NCBI GenBank assembly: GCA_947685225.1
Contig: CANTUV010000009.1
Location: forward strand, 4,960,001-5,024,000
Origin: Garcia nutans
Taxonomy: Eukaryota > Streptophyta > Magnoliopsida > Malpighiales > Euphorbiaceae
Length of the DNA stretch: 64,000 nt
Direction of reading: 5' to 3'
The translations under genes and the position numbers were made by a program. The notes below the pieces were generated by a model. It saw only the letters and a list, made by a program, of their open reading frames with translations. It ran no database searches and was not told the origin of the DNA. Positions 23,919 through 34,610 of this stretch are shown one piece after another. Within the stretch, counting starts at the first letter, position 1; the number at the start of each line of letters is the position of its first letter.

Positions 23919-25030
23919 TGTAATGTTTAAAATTTTAAATAGTGAATTTTTAACTAATATTAATAATTGGCAGTGTATAGTGATAAAGATGACCTGGATA
24001 AATACTATAAGTAGAAAATAGTAAATAGTAGATCTTAAAATTTATTGAAGAAATTATTTTTATGGTTTTACAGAATTAATCAATTTAGAATCAACAGTTA
24101 AGAGTGAGGGTGCACCATAGTTATTTTGAGCATGCCCTCACTTGATTAAACTATATATGTGTGTGTGTACATGTGTGTGTGTGTGTGAAAACTTCTCATT
24201 TCTTCTCCATCATCTATGCCATCTACCATCATCACCATCAAACTTCTTCTGTAAAGTGGATAAATGACATGTTCATTGACATACTCATGTTGTTGGGCGT
24301 GTCGCTTAAAAAATTTGCCTAAAATAAAACTTTTTCTTGTTTTTCATCCTTGATTCCAACCTAAAGGACCATAATGCCTCAAAATGTAAAAATATCATTC
24401 ATTATACACTTATCAAATACTAAATGTTAAGCTAAGTATTATTCTATTAAGTGATATATGCAATTCAATGTTAACTATAAATTAATGAATTGCTCTAATC
24501 ATACTGATTTTAGATCTAGCTTAGGATTGAATGGCTAGCCAGAAGGTGGATATTTATAGTGATAGTGGGCACACCATGCCATTTTTAGACACATTGTGTC
24601 TCCAGTGATAGTGGACATATTTGCCATTATTGGGCCTTTGGCCATATCATTGCGATTGGGAATTAAATTGCAAACAGTGACCCGTTATTCAAATCTATGA
24701 TCTGAGTTCAGTGTGCATGGGCAAAATTAAAAATATTATCTATATTGATAATAATATGTTATGTGATTATTATTGAACTTGTCAAATTTTAGATCTAATC
24801 ATGTTCAGTGTTTTGTGCTCCAATAATTTTATCAATTTCTTATGTAATGTTCTAAAGTGATAATTTATATTATTTCTAAATTTGTTATGTAAAGCTCTTT
24901 TTTTTCTTTAAATTTCTCACATTTTATAAATACATAAGCACCACTAAGATTTGCTTAGCGTGTTAGAATTATTTTTTGACGCGCAGATCATACGAAAAGA
25001 GTTGAGACTGCAGAGTAAGAGATATACATT
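23919..25030 (+). repeat. 3' LTR of the Tekay-like gypsy
   Basis: Starts TGTAATGTTTAAAATTTTAA, and is collinear with the 5' LTR apart from the array deletion. It extends beyond the point where the 5' LTR is truncated (about 24540). The terminal part includes GATAGTGGACATATTTGCC-type sequence. It ends where L1 sequence on the - strand begins, about 25030. The exact terminus was not resolved. Confidence 0.75.
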
Positions 25031-25874
25031 CTTGATCAACTGCTTCTACTCACATGAACACTATGAATAAGTCTATCCCGTTCTGCCTTCCTAATCATAG
25101 ATGAGAAACCTTCTGCACAAAGAAGAAATAAATAGGGTGAAATTGGGTCTCTTTGATAAAGACCTCTAGTTAGTTTTAGAAAACCTTTTGGTTGCCCAAT
25201 AATTAGAAATGAAAAGGAAGTAGAATGTAAGCAAGACATAATCAGGTTTGTAAAGTGTGTTGGAAACTTCATCTTCTTTAAAATATGCTCCAGATACCTC
25301 CACTCAACTCTATCATAGGCTTTAGACATATATAGTTTAAGAGCAAAAGAACCTTTTTTTTCCGCTGATTCTATGTTTGAGTGAATGAAAAACCTCAAAA
25401 GCAATTATAGCATTGTCAGTGATTAATTAACCAGGGACAAAAGTACTCTGAGTTTGATAAACAACACTTGGTAACACACTCTTCAATCTATTTCCAAGCA
25501 TTTTAGAAATAATTTTGTATCTCCCCTCATAATCTTCCTCTACATGATAATAACTCCACACCAGTAGCAAAAGTTAGGCAGTCATTCATATTTGAAAAAA
25601 ATCCACACCTTTTCCCCTCTATTATTCTGGATTAAGATGCCTTGAGACAATGGTTTCTCAACATCAACAATGACTCAAACTCTAGTATACTTACCCCAAG
25701 AATTCACTTCCTCTTTGTAAACCAAGACCATCCGCCCTGCCTTAGTTGTAACTCTACTGATAGATTGCTCATCTCGATGATTAAAAGACTAAGTCAAACC
25801 CAGAAAAGACATTTGTCCAGCTTGACTTTTGAGGGTTGTTCCCATTAAGCTCACCAAGGATAAGAAGTTACCGA

Positions 25875-28521
25875 TGTAACACCCTTATACCCAATATACG
25901 TACACCACATATATTCACTATATGTAATATACGTATAGAGAATACAAGAATGTCACAACCTTTTTACGCAATCAAATCATCATAAGTAAAATTTGAATAA
26001 TCTTAATACATTCAATCGACATCATAAAAAATAATAGATGATATATTACTTGTTAAAATATATTTAACTTCATTACCAAAGGTTTATCCAAAACATTTTT
26101 AATAGATTGCGAAAGCGAAATATACATATTTATATACATCCAAAATCAATATATACAAAATATAAGATTTATACATGCTAGTAGTTTGACTCTGATCTTG
26201 ATGTTCCACAAACAACTTTGATCTCAAAGTCTCAAGCCTAGACTCGACTCGGTCTAGACGAGCTCTCCAACACAACCGGATCTACCATGTTACCTACGCG
26301 ATGAACCACAATCACGCTAAGCCAAAAGCTTAGTGGTATAAACTTTAATAACAATATAGTCCAAATGAAATATCAATGCACAACACATATATATATCACA
26401 ACTTATAACATTATATTAATCAATTATATCTCAATTTATAATTCACATTAAAGCAAAGACAAGCATGGGCCCAAAAAGGATCTAATATGCTATTCAAATT
26501 TCAGAGTTACTACTTTGGTCCATAATGACACCTTGTGTCTAGCCTCGTAGGCAATATATATATCCATGGATAATCCAACTAGATCTGAGCTTACGACCCG
26601 GTCTTTTCACTCAGTCTAGCTTTAAGGATTTATTTTTGAGTCTTACGACTCGGTCTTTTCACCCCAAAAACATTACATTTATCAGTTGAGCCCGGATTAC
26701 CACCCGATCTTTTCACTTGCCCAGTAATTCATAGGCATGCCGCTAAACCCAGAATTTTAAAAATTGAATAACATACTAGGCACACAAGTTATTCATTTAT
26801 CTCATTATCCAATACTTTCATTCTTAAATCTTTTCTCATGATCAAACTAGGCACATTGCCTTATTATATCATCTTTTTCTCACTTTTCTCATTCTTCTCT
26901 TTTATATCAATATCAATTTGTTACATTATGTTTTCACCTATCTCATCACATTATTCAACATTTCTTTTCATTTACTACACATTACTCTATTACTTTGATA
27001 CATCAACACAATTCACATCATGCATATCATAACATATATCTCATTCATCAACAATATATATTAAGTAGCTTAACACATTTTTTCAGCCAAATATATTAAG
27101 TCCCTATGCCATGTAAATGTATGCAATCATTTAAAATTTATACTTACCTCTAAAAGCAACAATACCACTCCCAACTCCCTCTTCCAAGATATCCCTCAAC
27201 ACTTGAATTAGGATAGCTTTAAATCTCTTCAAAGCCTAAACCAAAGATGATTATACATACCCACTTAGTGATACACATAAGAAATAGGGAAAACATCATC
27301 TAGGGCAAACTCTACACTTGACACGCTCAACAATACGGGCGTGTCCATGACCGTGCCCTAAATCCACAGCACAGAAGCTTTGACACGCTCGGCGACATGG
27401 GGGTGTCACTGCGCGTGTCAATTCTCCTCCAACACAGTAGCTATGACACGCTCAGTGACATAGGTGTGCACTGGACATGTCAATACCCTAACAACACAGT
27501 ATCTATGGCACACTCAATGACATGGGCGTGTCACTTCACTTGTCAAAACTACAACATCACAGAAGCTGTGACACGCTCAGTGACATGGGCATGTCATTGG
27601 TCGTGTCACCAATACTGAAAATAGAACCATTGACACGCCCAAGGGCATGACCTTGCTAGTGGGCGTGTCAGGTCAAAAACCTGATACCGACACAAAAATG
27701 CCACATCCAACTATCATCTTACAATAATCTTATCAACTCCACACAAACTCAACCAAATCCATCAATATACAACATAATACTTGCATAAACATCAAAACAA
27801 CTCAATTACAATCAACAATACACAAACATAACCATACTTCACAACTCAACAATATACACAATCCACAACTCTTATTTTCTTCACCAAACTTACCCTTTTT
27901 CTTCAATCCAACCCCAATGACAAAGTTATTTAGACACAAGAACTTCAAACATACCCAAAATCAACCATAAACACAACTACATCAACATCCAATCAAACTC
28001 ATAAACACACTCTCAAAGGAAATCAAAGAAACAAGTTGGAAACTTACCAAATATGAAGAAAAATTCTTAAAACTCGAATTTGATCACTTGAAATCCTTTA
28101 ATTGCTTGAGTTAGGAAGAAGTAAAGTCTCTCCTTTGATGAAGATGGTGGTGGCCGGCCTAAAGAAGAAAGAAGAAGAAGAAGATGCAAATAGTCAACCA
28201 CACTCACCAAACACTTCTCTTTTAATCAAACACATTTTTCTAAATCACTCTCCACCAAGCATTTAATAATATTATAATATAACCTCAAATATGTCATCTT
28301 TCACTATCAATAATTAATTAAAAATGATTAAAATATCTCTTAACCTTATCAAGATATTAACTTGTATATAATGTATGTATATCTTCATATACATAACATA
28401 CACAACTTTCCTTTTTCCTTTCTTTTCACTTAATTAAATATATACCTTTATAAATTCTTTAATTAATTTTCAACAATTAATATTTATTTCAAAATTTAAA
28501 GATATAATTTGGGATATTACA
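25875..28521 (-). mobile_element. Solo LTR of the same gypsy family, copy 2
   Basis: 2647 bp from TGTAACACCC to GGGATATTACA, with a perfect 5-bp duplication ACCGA (25870-25874 and 28522-28526). It is homologous along its length to solo LTR 1, including the three-block CTTACGACC repeat (26588-26718) and the CGTGTC array. It interrupts L1 ORF1 coding sequence. Orientation is inferred as for copy 1. Confidence 0.92.
27318..27670. repeat. CGTGTC/GACACG array in solo LTR 2
   Basis: About four to five units. The unit near 27378 aligns closely with the reverse complement of the gypsy LTR unit near 20340 (AAGCTTTGACACGCTCGGCG against its counterpart). This supports common ancestry and opposite orientation. 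Confidence 0.82.
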
Positions 28522-29075
28522 ACCGATCAAAGTGCCAAGGACTCTCCTTCAAAATGTACACTTTATCATGGCGAGATCCAAACTCATATACAAACATATT
28601 TTGCCCAATTTCTTACATTATGAAACCCTTCTTAAGTTTCCACGCAGCGTCCAAGGCATTTGACATAGCCTTAATATTGAAAGGTTTTCTAGAAACCATT
28701 CGACCTACCAAACAATTCTTCTTCTTCCCCCTACATACCTAACACAATCAGCACCTAAATCGATCTCTTCTCCTCCTCCGTCAACCTAAAATTCTTCCAT
28801 AAATTTTTCAGATATTAAGCCACATCTCAAAAGGACACAAGTAAAGAGCCAAAAACCCACCAAAAGGGGGCAATAGCGTCAAGAAGACAACAACAAACAC
28901 AAAAGACAAGAAGAAATCCTAACCCTAAATGAGGATAGAGGGAAAACTCTACAAAGGGAAAATCAGTTGTGATATTCAGTTTGGAAAATTATTATACTTT
29001 TTTTAAAAGTACAATTTAGACCCAAATAACAATCAAGTTTGGAAATTTAATCAATTTAGTAATATGAAGTATAAA

Positions 29076-29110
29076 CTAGCAAAGGCCCCGTGATACTATG
29101 GGTATTGTTA
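29076..29110 (-). mobile_element. Helitron 3' terminus, - strand
   Basis: On the - strand the sequence reads CCCATAGTATCACGGGGCC, then TTTGCTAG followed by T. This fits the plant Helitron end: a hairpin-derived CCCGTG...CACGGG core, a CTAG terminus and a T flank. The 5' end of this copy was not located; the AT-rich DNA to the right is presumably its body. Confidence 0.55.
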
Positions 29111-29498
29111 AATTACAAAAATTTAGCTTAAATTTATTGATTTCAATAATAAAGTTTATTATTTTTCAATAAATTTTTATTTCTTTAACTAATAAGAAAA
29201 AAAATAGTGATTCAAAGTTAATTAATTTAATTTATATGGGAAACATGAAGATGTTTAATTGGATAAATAAAAAATTTAATTTGCATTGGAACATGAATTG
29301 TTTTAATTTAATAAATAAAGAAATTTAATTTGTATAAAAATTATTTTTATAGAAAATAAATAAAGATAATAATTTTAATTGTGCCATCATTTAATGAATA
29401 AAAATTAGAGTGAGATATTTTATAAGAAAATACAATAGTGATTGATGATTTAATATATATATATATATCAATTTTTTTAATATATTATTAGGCATTCA
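29111..29498. other. AT-rich DNA, presumed Helitron body
   Basis: AT-rich, non-coding, with ATTTAATTTG(T/C)AT-type short repeats at about 29215-29340. No independent signal. Confidence 0.4.
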
Positions 29499-29513
29499 CT
29501 AGCACAACGTGCA
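29499..29513 (-). mobile_element. Second Helitron-like 3' end, - strand
   Basis: On the - strand, GCACGTTGTGC (a perfect 4-bp stem with a GTT loop) runs into CTAG and then T, the layout of a Helitron 3' end. It is in the same orientation as the one at 29076. The body would lie to the right, but no 5' TC end was identified. Confidence 0.4.
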
Positions 29514-29624
29514 AATGTAATTTTTTTTTTGTTTATTGTTGAAATTTATAGAGTTTTACAGAGTTTAACAATTTATTATAAAGATAAAAAATAAATTAAA
29601 TTCAAAATTTGTATGCATTCACTA

Positions 29625-29672
29625 CTTAAATTTATAAAACACTCTAAATTAAATTTATAAAACACTCTAAAT
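29625..29672. repeat. 23-bp tandem duplication
   Basis: TTAAATTTATAAAACACTCTAAA is present twice in direct succession, right beside the LINE-like poly(A) end. Confidence 0.9.
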
Positions 29673-29800
29673 CTTTTTTTTTGTCGATAAAAGTATTTTA
29701 TTGCCAAAGAATTGTATATACACAAACAAATATATGGGAACCCCAACATTACTACTATCAAAAACCATTATATCCTCGTGTACAAAGTATATACAGCCAA
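29673..29800 (-). mobile_element. Probable 3' end of a non-LTR element, - strand
   Basis: On the - strand the sequence ends TTGGCAATAAAATACTTTTATCGAC followed by a run of nine A, with an AATAAA signal about 20 bases before the tail. This looks like a retroposed 3' end. Upstream coding was not recognised, so the copy is probably strongly 5'-truncated. Confidence 0.4.
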
Positions 29801-30239
29801 AATAAATGGGCTCAAAACTCACGACCACAGAATTGACATACTAACCAACCCAACCACCTTAACTTCAAATATACTAGAAAATAGGGATCATTACAAAACT
29901 AACTTAAAAATTAAACCTATTTTCAAATTTACGGTGCATAAAATTTTTTTTCAGTTTTACGGTATTAACCTTTCTTTCTTGCAAAAATACGGTGAAAAAC
30001 AACGGGTGTGGATAGCAGGGTCAGGTCATTACGCCAGAGTGAGGTCAGCAATCAGTATATGTACTTAAGTCATTGATTTGCTGATGTAAGGTCATATTAA
30101 AATATTTAATTCCAATTTCCACCATAGGAGTTCTGTCTTTCAGTCAATTAGAAAAGGGCAAATTCTTTTGATCTGTAGAAAAGAATGCATGAATATATAT
30201 ATAACAGATATTGTCATAATATTGTGATGGAAAATGCTT

Positions 30240-30272
<33 letters not shown>

Positions 30273-30689
30273 ATGCAATTGTAACGCAAGTTATGGGAAC
30301 TAAGCATGGATATGAACATGCCTTGTAGGTTCCGGGGAAAAAATGAACTGGGAACTTTGACAAATGAGATGCTAAAATATTGATTTTTATGGAATTTTGT
30401 ACCAACACCCTTAAAAGATTGGTGTTAATTTCACATACATCTCTAACTTTTCGTAATATTTACAGTATCATCCCTAACATTCATTTTGTAACACAAAGCT
30501 CCCAATGTTTTCTTTGAAAAATATTATTTTTCTATTTTTTAAAAAAAATATTTAAAAACATGAGACATTCTTTAAAAAAAAAAAGTTAAACAGTGCTATG
30601 TCGTGTAATTTCTCAAAAGAATCTGATCCTTAGTTCAATAATTTTAGGCCTAAATCTTGGTTGATGTAACCCAACCCACCAACATATAA
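29801..30689. other. Unclassified intergenic DNA
   Basis: Contains short phrases such as TTTACGGTGCATAAAA and CACATACATCTCTAAC that resemble arms of TIR elements, but no partner arm was found. A (TA)n tract with ATGT units lies at about 30239-30272. The open frame at 29712-30068 is AT-rich and motif-free. Confidence 0.5.
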
Positions 30690-31090
30690 TAATATATATT
30701 GGGATATACATACATATATATAATATATGCATATTTAGTTATATATAATATATATCGACATATATTTTTAATCTTTAACTTAAAAATATATAATATATAT
30801 CGATATATATTATTATTTTTTAATTAAAATATATGTAATATATATCGACATATATCTGTATATATAACATATATTATTATTTTTTATTATATATATCTGC
30901 ATATATCTAGTTATATATAATATATAACAATATATATTATTATTTTTTTTAGTATATCTAGTTATATATAATATATATTAATATATCGATGTATATATAA
31001 TATATAATAATTATATATATATACCAACATATATTATTTTTCTTTAGTTAAAATATATATAATGCATATTAACATATACTCATATAATTA
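30690..31090. repeat. TA-rich minisatellite, left block
   Basis: About four degenerate units with ATTATTTTT...AGTTAAAATATATGTAATATATATCGACATATAT-like layout, the same unit type as the large array at 32.8-34.4 kb. Confidence 0.75.
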
Positions 31091-31099
31091 AATATAATA

Positions 31100-32490
31100 T
31101 TGATGCGGTTATTTTTTTAAAGACTTAATATATCTGTCCCCCTTTATCCTTAGTACGATTAGTCATTTTACTCTTATTTTTTGAGTAATCTAATAGCCTC
31201 TTAAACTTATTAATTTCATAATAATTTGACCCTTGTACGCTGAGATAGCAGAATATGTGTAATACACGTCCTTGCAGGGCGTGAATGGATTGAATTTTAA
31301 CATATATTTTGAAATTACAATAACACCCGTCACTGATTAAAGAACTATTAACACTTAACAATAAAATTATAATAATACCCTCCTCTGATTAAACACATTC
31401 AATGCCAAAAAACGTCAGCCATCGGCGGCACAAAACTCAAATACAATATCTCAAAATTCAAATTCAATTCACAAAATTCACAATTTCAAAATTAAAAATT
31501 CAATATCAATTCACAAAAGAAATACCCAAAATTTCTAGTACAATCATATCAATATTAATTAACAATTTTCCAGCAATTACCCAAATTCAATATCAATATC
31601 AATTCACTAAAAAGGTGTGAACAGTAATCATAAACCAAAATTTCCAGGTAACCATCGATAAACTAGAATAACTGGAATCACAAAAAAATATAAATCAACA
31701 CATTTCTCGAATCAATTTCTTGGTTTCAATTAGAGTAAGAGACAAAAGCTAAGAAATTACAGTTTTGATTCCACTGCCTTCTCCACTAATAAGAATAAAA
31801 CCATGGAGAACCTGTAAAATCGAGAAAAAAAAATCCACCATTTCTAATAAATGCAAGATTTTTTGGTTTTTCAAGAAATGTGAAAGAATTAAAGAAATCA
31901 ATTCAAGAAAAAAAGAAGAAGCAAGTATACACCACAAAAATGAGGTCTTCATGGTGAGAAGAAGAGTGAGGGAGAAAGCTAGACTTAAAAAGAAAAGCCC
32001 AAGAAATTACTAAAGCTACAATTATGATACTTGAAATTCTTGTAAAGAAGAGAAGTGGGAATAGAGAATGATACAGTTTACCATGGAAGACAGCTTTATA
32101 GAACGCTGTCTTAATGGTCGTGAAACCACCAGTACCGGCGGAAATAGCTCAAATAGTGATCATTTTTTGTTTTTGATCGGACCTCAATTGACGATATGGG
32201 TAACAATTGGATGGTAACTCAAATGGGTCTCACTCCGTTATTCAATCAATTTTGTTCTACGGACGAGCTAGCGTTGTTTCTTGAGAAAAATGAGAGCTAG
32301 AAAGAAACATTGACTTCTAGTTTTTTTAGCTGTATACTAATATCAGGCGCGTGTATTTCACATCTTGAAGTATGTCTATTTATGTGCAAAGGAGGGATAA
32401 TTTAATTGCAAAAAATTGAGTACAAGTAGCGGTGTGGATACTTGAAAAGTAATTGGACCAAAGTAATAAAAACGTTTAAGTACGAGTGCT
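31100..32490. other. 1.4-kb island of non-satellite DNA within the minisatellite
   Basis: More GC-balanced than its surroundings. Each outer part carries a TGTG(T/A)AATACACG motif in opposite orientation (about 31255 and about 32345), suggesting very worn terminal inverted repeats. The middle contains repeats of CAATATCAATTCAC type (31440-31620) and a patch around 32090-32290 that looks gene-derived, but I cannot identify a protein. It may be a Mutator-like non-autonomous element inserted in the array. Confidence 0.4.
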
Positions 32491-32519
32491 ACAATTCCTT
32501 TCATTTAAATTTAAATAAA

Positions 32520-34610
32520 TTTAAAAAAATATATATGATTATATATATCATATAATAATATATAATTATATATAAAATAATTTTATATTTTTATTTTTTT
32601 AAAATTTAATATATATATATATGTTATTACATATATCATGTACCGACACATAATAAAATATATATCACTTTTATAATTATATTATTATAAAATTTAATAC
32701 GTATATATTATTATACATAACACATATTGATATATATCAATAGATATCGATATACACCAATATATATCGACATATATCCATATATAACGATACACATTCA
32801 TATATATTGTTATTTTTTAGTTAAAGTATATATAATATATAAAGACATATACCTACACATATTATTATTTTTTAGTTAAAGTATATATAATATATAACAA
32901 TATATACCGATATATATCTACATATATTATTATTCTTTAGTTAAATATATATATAATATATACTGACATATACCGATATATATTCATATATATTATCATT
33001 ATTTAGTTAAAATATATATAACATTTACCAATACATATTAATATATACCTATATATATTGTTATTCTTTAGTTATTGTATTATATATCGATATATATATA
33101 TATTAATATTTACCGATATATACCAACATATACCAATCTATATCGACTTATGCCTACATATATTATTATTTAGTTAAAATATATGTGACATATATAAACA
33201 TATATTCACATATATTGTTATTCTTTAGTTAAAACATATATAACATATACTAATATATATAAATATATACCCATATATAGTGATATATACCCATATATAT
33301 TATTATCTTTTAGTTAAAAAATATATAACATATAACGATATATACATACATATATTGTTATTCTTTAGTTAAAGTATATGTAACATGTATTAATATATTT
33401 ATCGACATATACCTGTATATATTGTTATTCTTTAGTTAAAGTGTATGTAACATATATCAAAATATACCGATGTATACCCACATATATTGTTATTATTTAG
33501 TTAAAGTATACATAACATATACCGATATATATCCACATTTATTATTATTCTTTAGTTAAAGTATATGTAATATATATTGACATATACCAATATTTACTAA
33601 AATATATCAACATATACCGATATATATCGACATATATCAATATATATTGGTATTCTTTAGTTAAAATATATGTAACATATACCAATATATATCTATATAT
33701 ACCTACATATATTTTTATTCTTTAGTTAAAGTATAAGTAATATATACCAATATAGAGCGATATATACCAACATATATTGACACATCCTCACATATATTGT
33801 TGTTATTTAGTTAAAGTATATATAATATTTATCGATATATACCAATATTTACTGATATATATCAATATATACCGACATATACTAATATGTATCGACATAT
33901 ATCGACATATATTATTATTCTTTAATTAAAATATATGTAACATATACTAATCTATATCGACATATACCTACATATATTGTTATTCTTTAGTTAAAGTATA
34001 TGTAACATATATCAATATATACTGACATATATTTACATATACCCGCATCTATTGTTATTTTTAGTTAAAGTATATGTAATATATGCCAATATATACCGAC
34101 AAATACACATATATATATATATATTGTTATTCTTTTATTGAAGTATATGTAACATATATCAATATATACTAATATATATCGACATATACCCAAGTATATT
34201 ATTTTTCTTTAGTTAAAATATATGTAACATATATCAATATATACCAATATATATCCACATATATATGTAACATATATTAATATATACTGATATATACCCA
34301 CATATACCCATATATTTTGTTATTCTTTAGTTAAAATATATGTATTTATCGATATATATCAACATATACCCACATATATTTTATTCTTTAGTTAAAGTAC
34401 ATGTAATATATATCAATATATACTGATATATAACTAAATATTTAATAGTTTTATACTCGTATTATTTTCAAATTTAATACATATATATTGTCATATATAG
34501 CTTATACCGACATATAACTAAACATATATTACTTTTATATTATTATTTTTTTAAAAATTTAATATGTATATATTATCATAGATAATATATACCAAAATAT
34601 TACTAAATTT
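32520..34610. repeat. Large TA-rich minisatellite array
   Basis: Between about 32810 and 34420 the motif TTATTCTTTAGTTAAAGTAT recurs about 22 times, spaced irregularly (55-115 bp, mean near 73). It is separated by ATATAC(C/T)GATATATA and CCCACATATATTG spacers. Outer zones (32570-32715 and 34440-34600) have a different unit built on TTTTTAAAATTTAATA(T/C)ATATAT. No coding. Confidence 0.88.

Larger units (their letters stand above)
19558..25030 (+). mobile_element. Ty3/gypsy chromovirus, Tekay/Del-like, deleted
   Basis: Two related LTRs start TATAATGTTTAAAA (19558, originally TGTAATG) and TGTAATGTTTAAAA (23919). Between them lies pol from the N-terminal RT to integrase and a C-terminal chromodomain. 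Gag, protease, PBS and the end of the 5' LTR are gone: LTR sequence ends near 20665 and joins straight to RT. The 3' LTR lacks about 510 bp of the 5' LTR (about 19888-20398). The right end near 25030 is approximate, and no target duplication was confirmed (left flank TATAT). Confidence 0.88.
25035..28990 (-). pseudogene. L1-type LINE remnant (ORF1 plus RT), - strand
   Basis: Read on the - strand, ORF1 starts at ATG 28800, preceded by a 5' UTR-like stretch to about 28990. It continues with a DUF4283-type segment (VYILKESPWHFDR near 28530), is interrupted by solo LTR 2 (25875-28521), and resumes as LLILGELNGN near 25850. After an internal deletion of the endonuclease, RT follows at about 25560-25035: KIISKMLGNRLK, TQSTFVPG, LITDNAIIAFE, KAYDRVEWRYLE and QRDPISPYLFLLCAEGF. 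Frame breaks and a stop in LITDN show it is dead. It is truncated before the YADD box by the gypsy boundary. Confidence 0.85.

Noticed and set aside
31402..32013. Open frames of 72 and 82 codons in the 1.4-kb island
   Set aside because: Composition is driven by CAATATCAATTCAC repeats and AAG-rich sequence. No recognisable domain.
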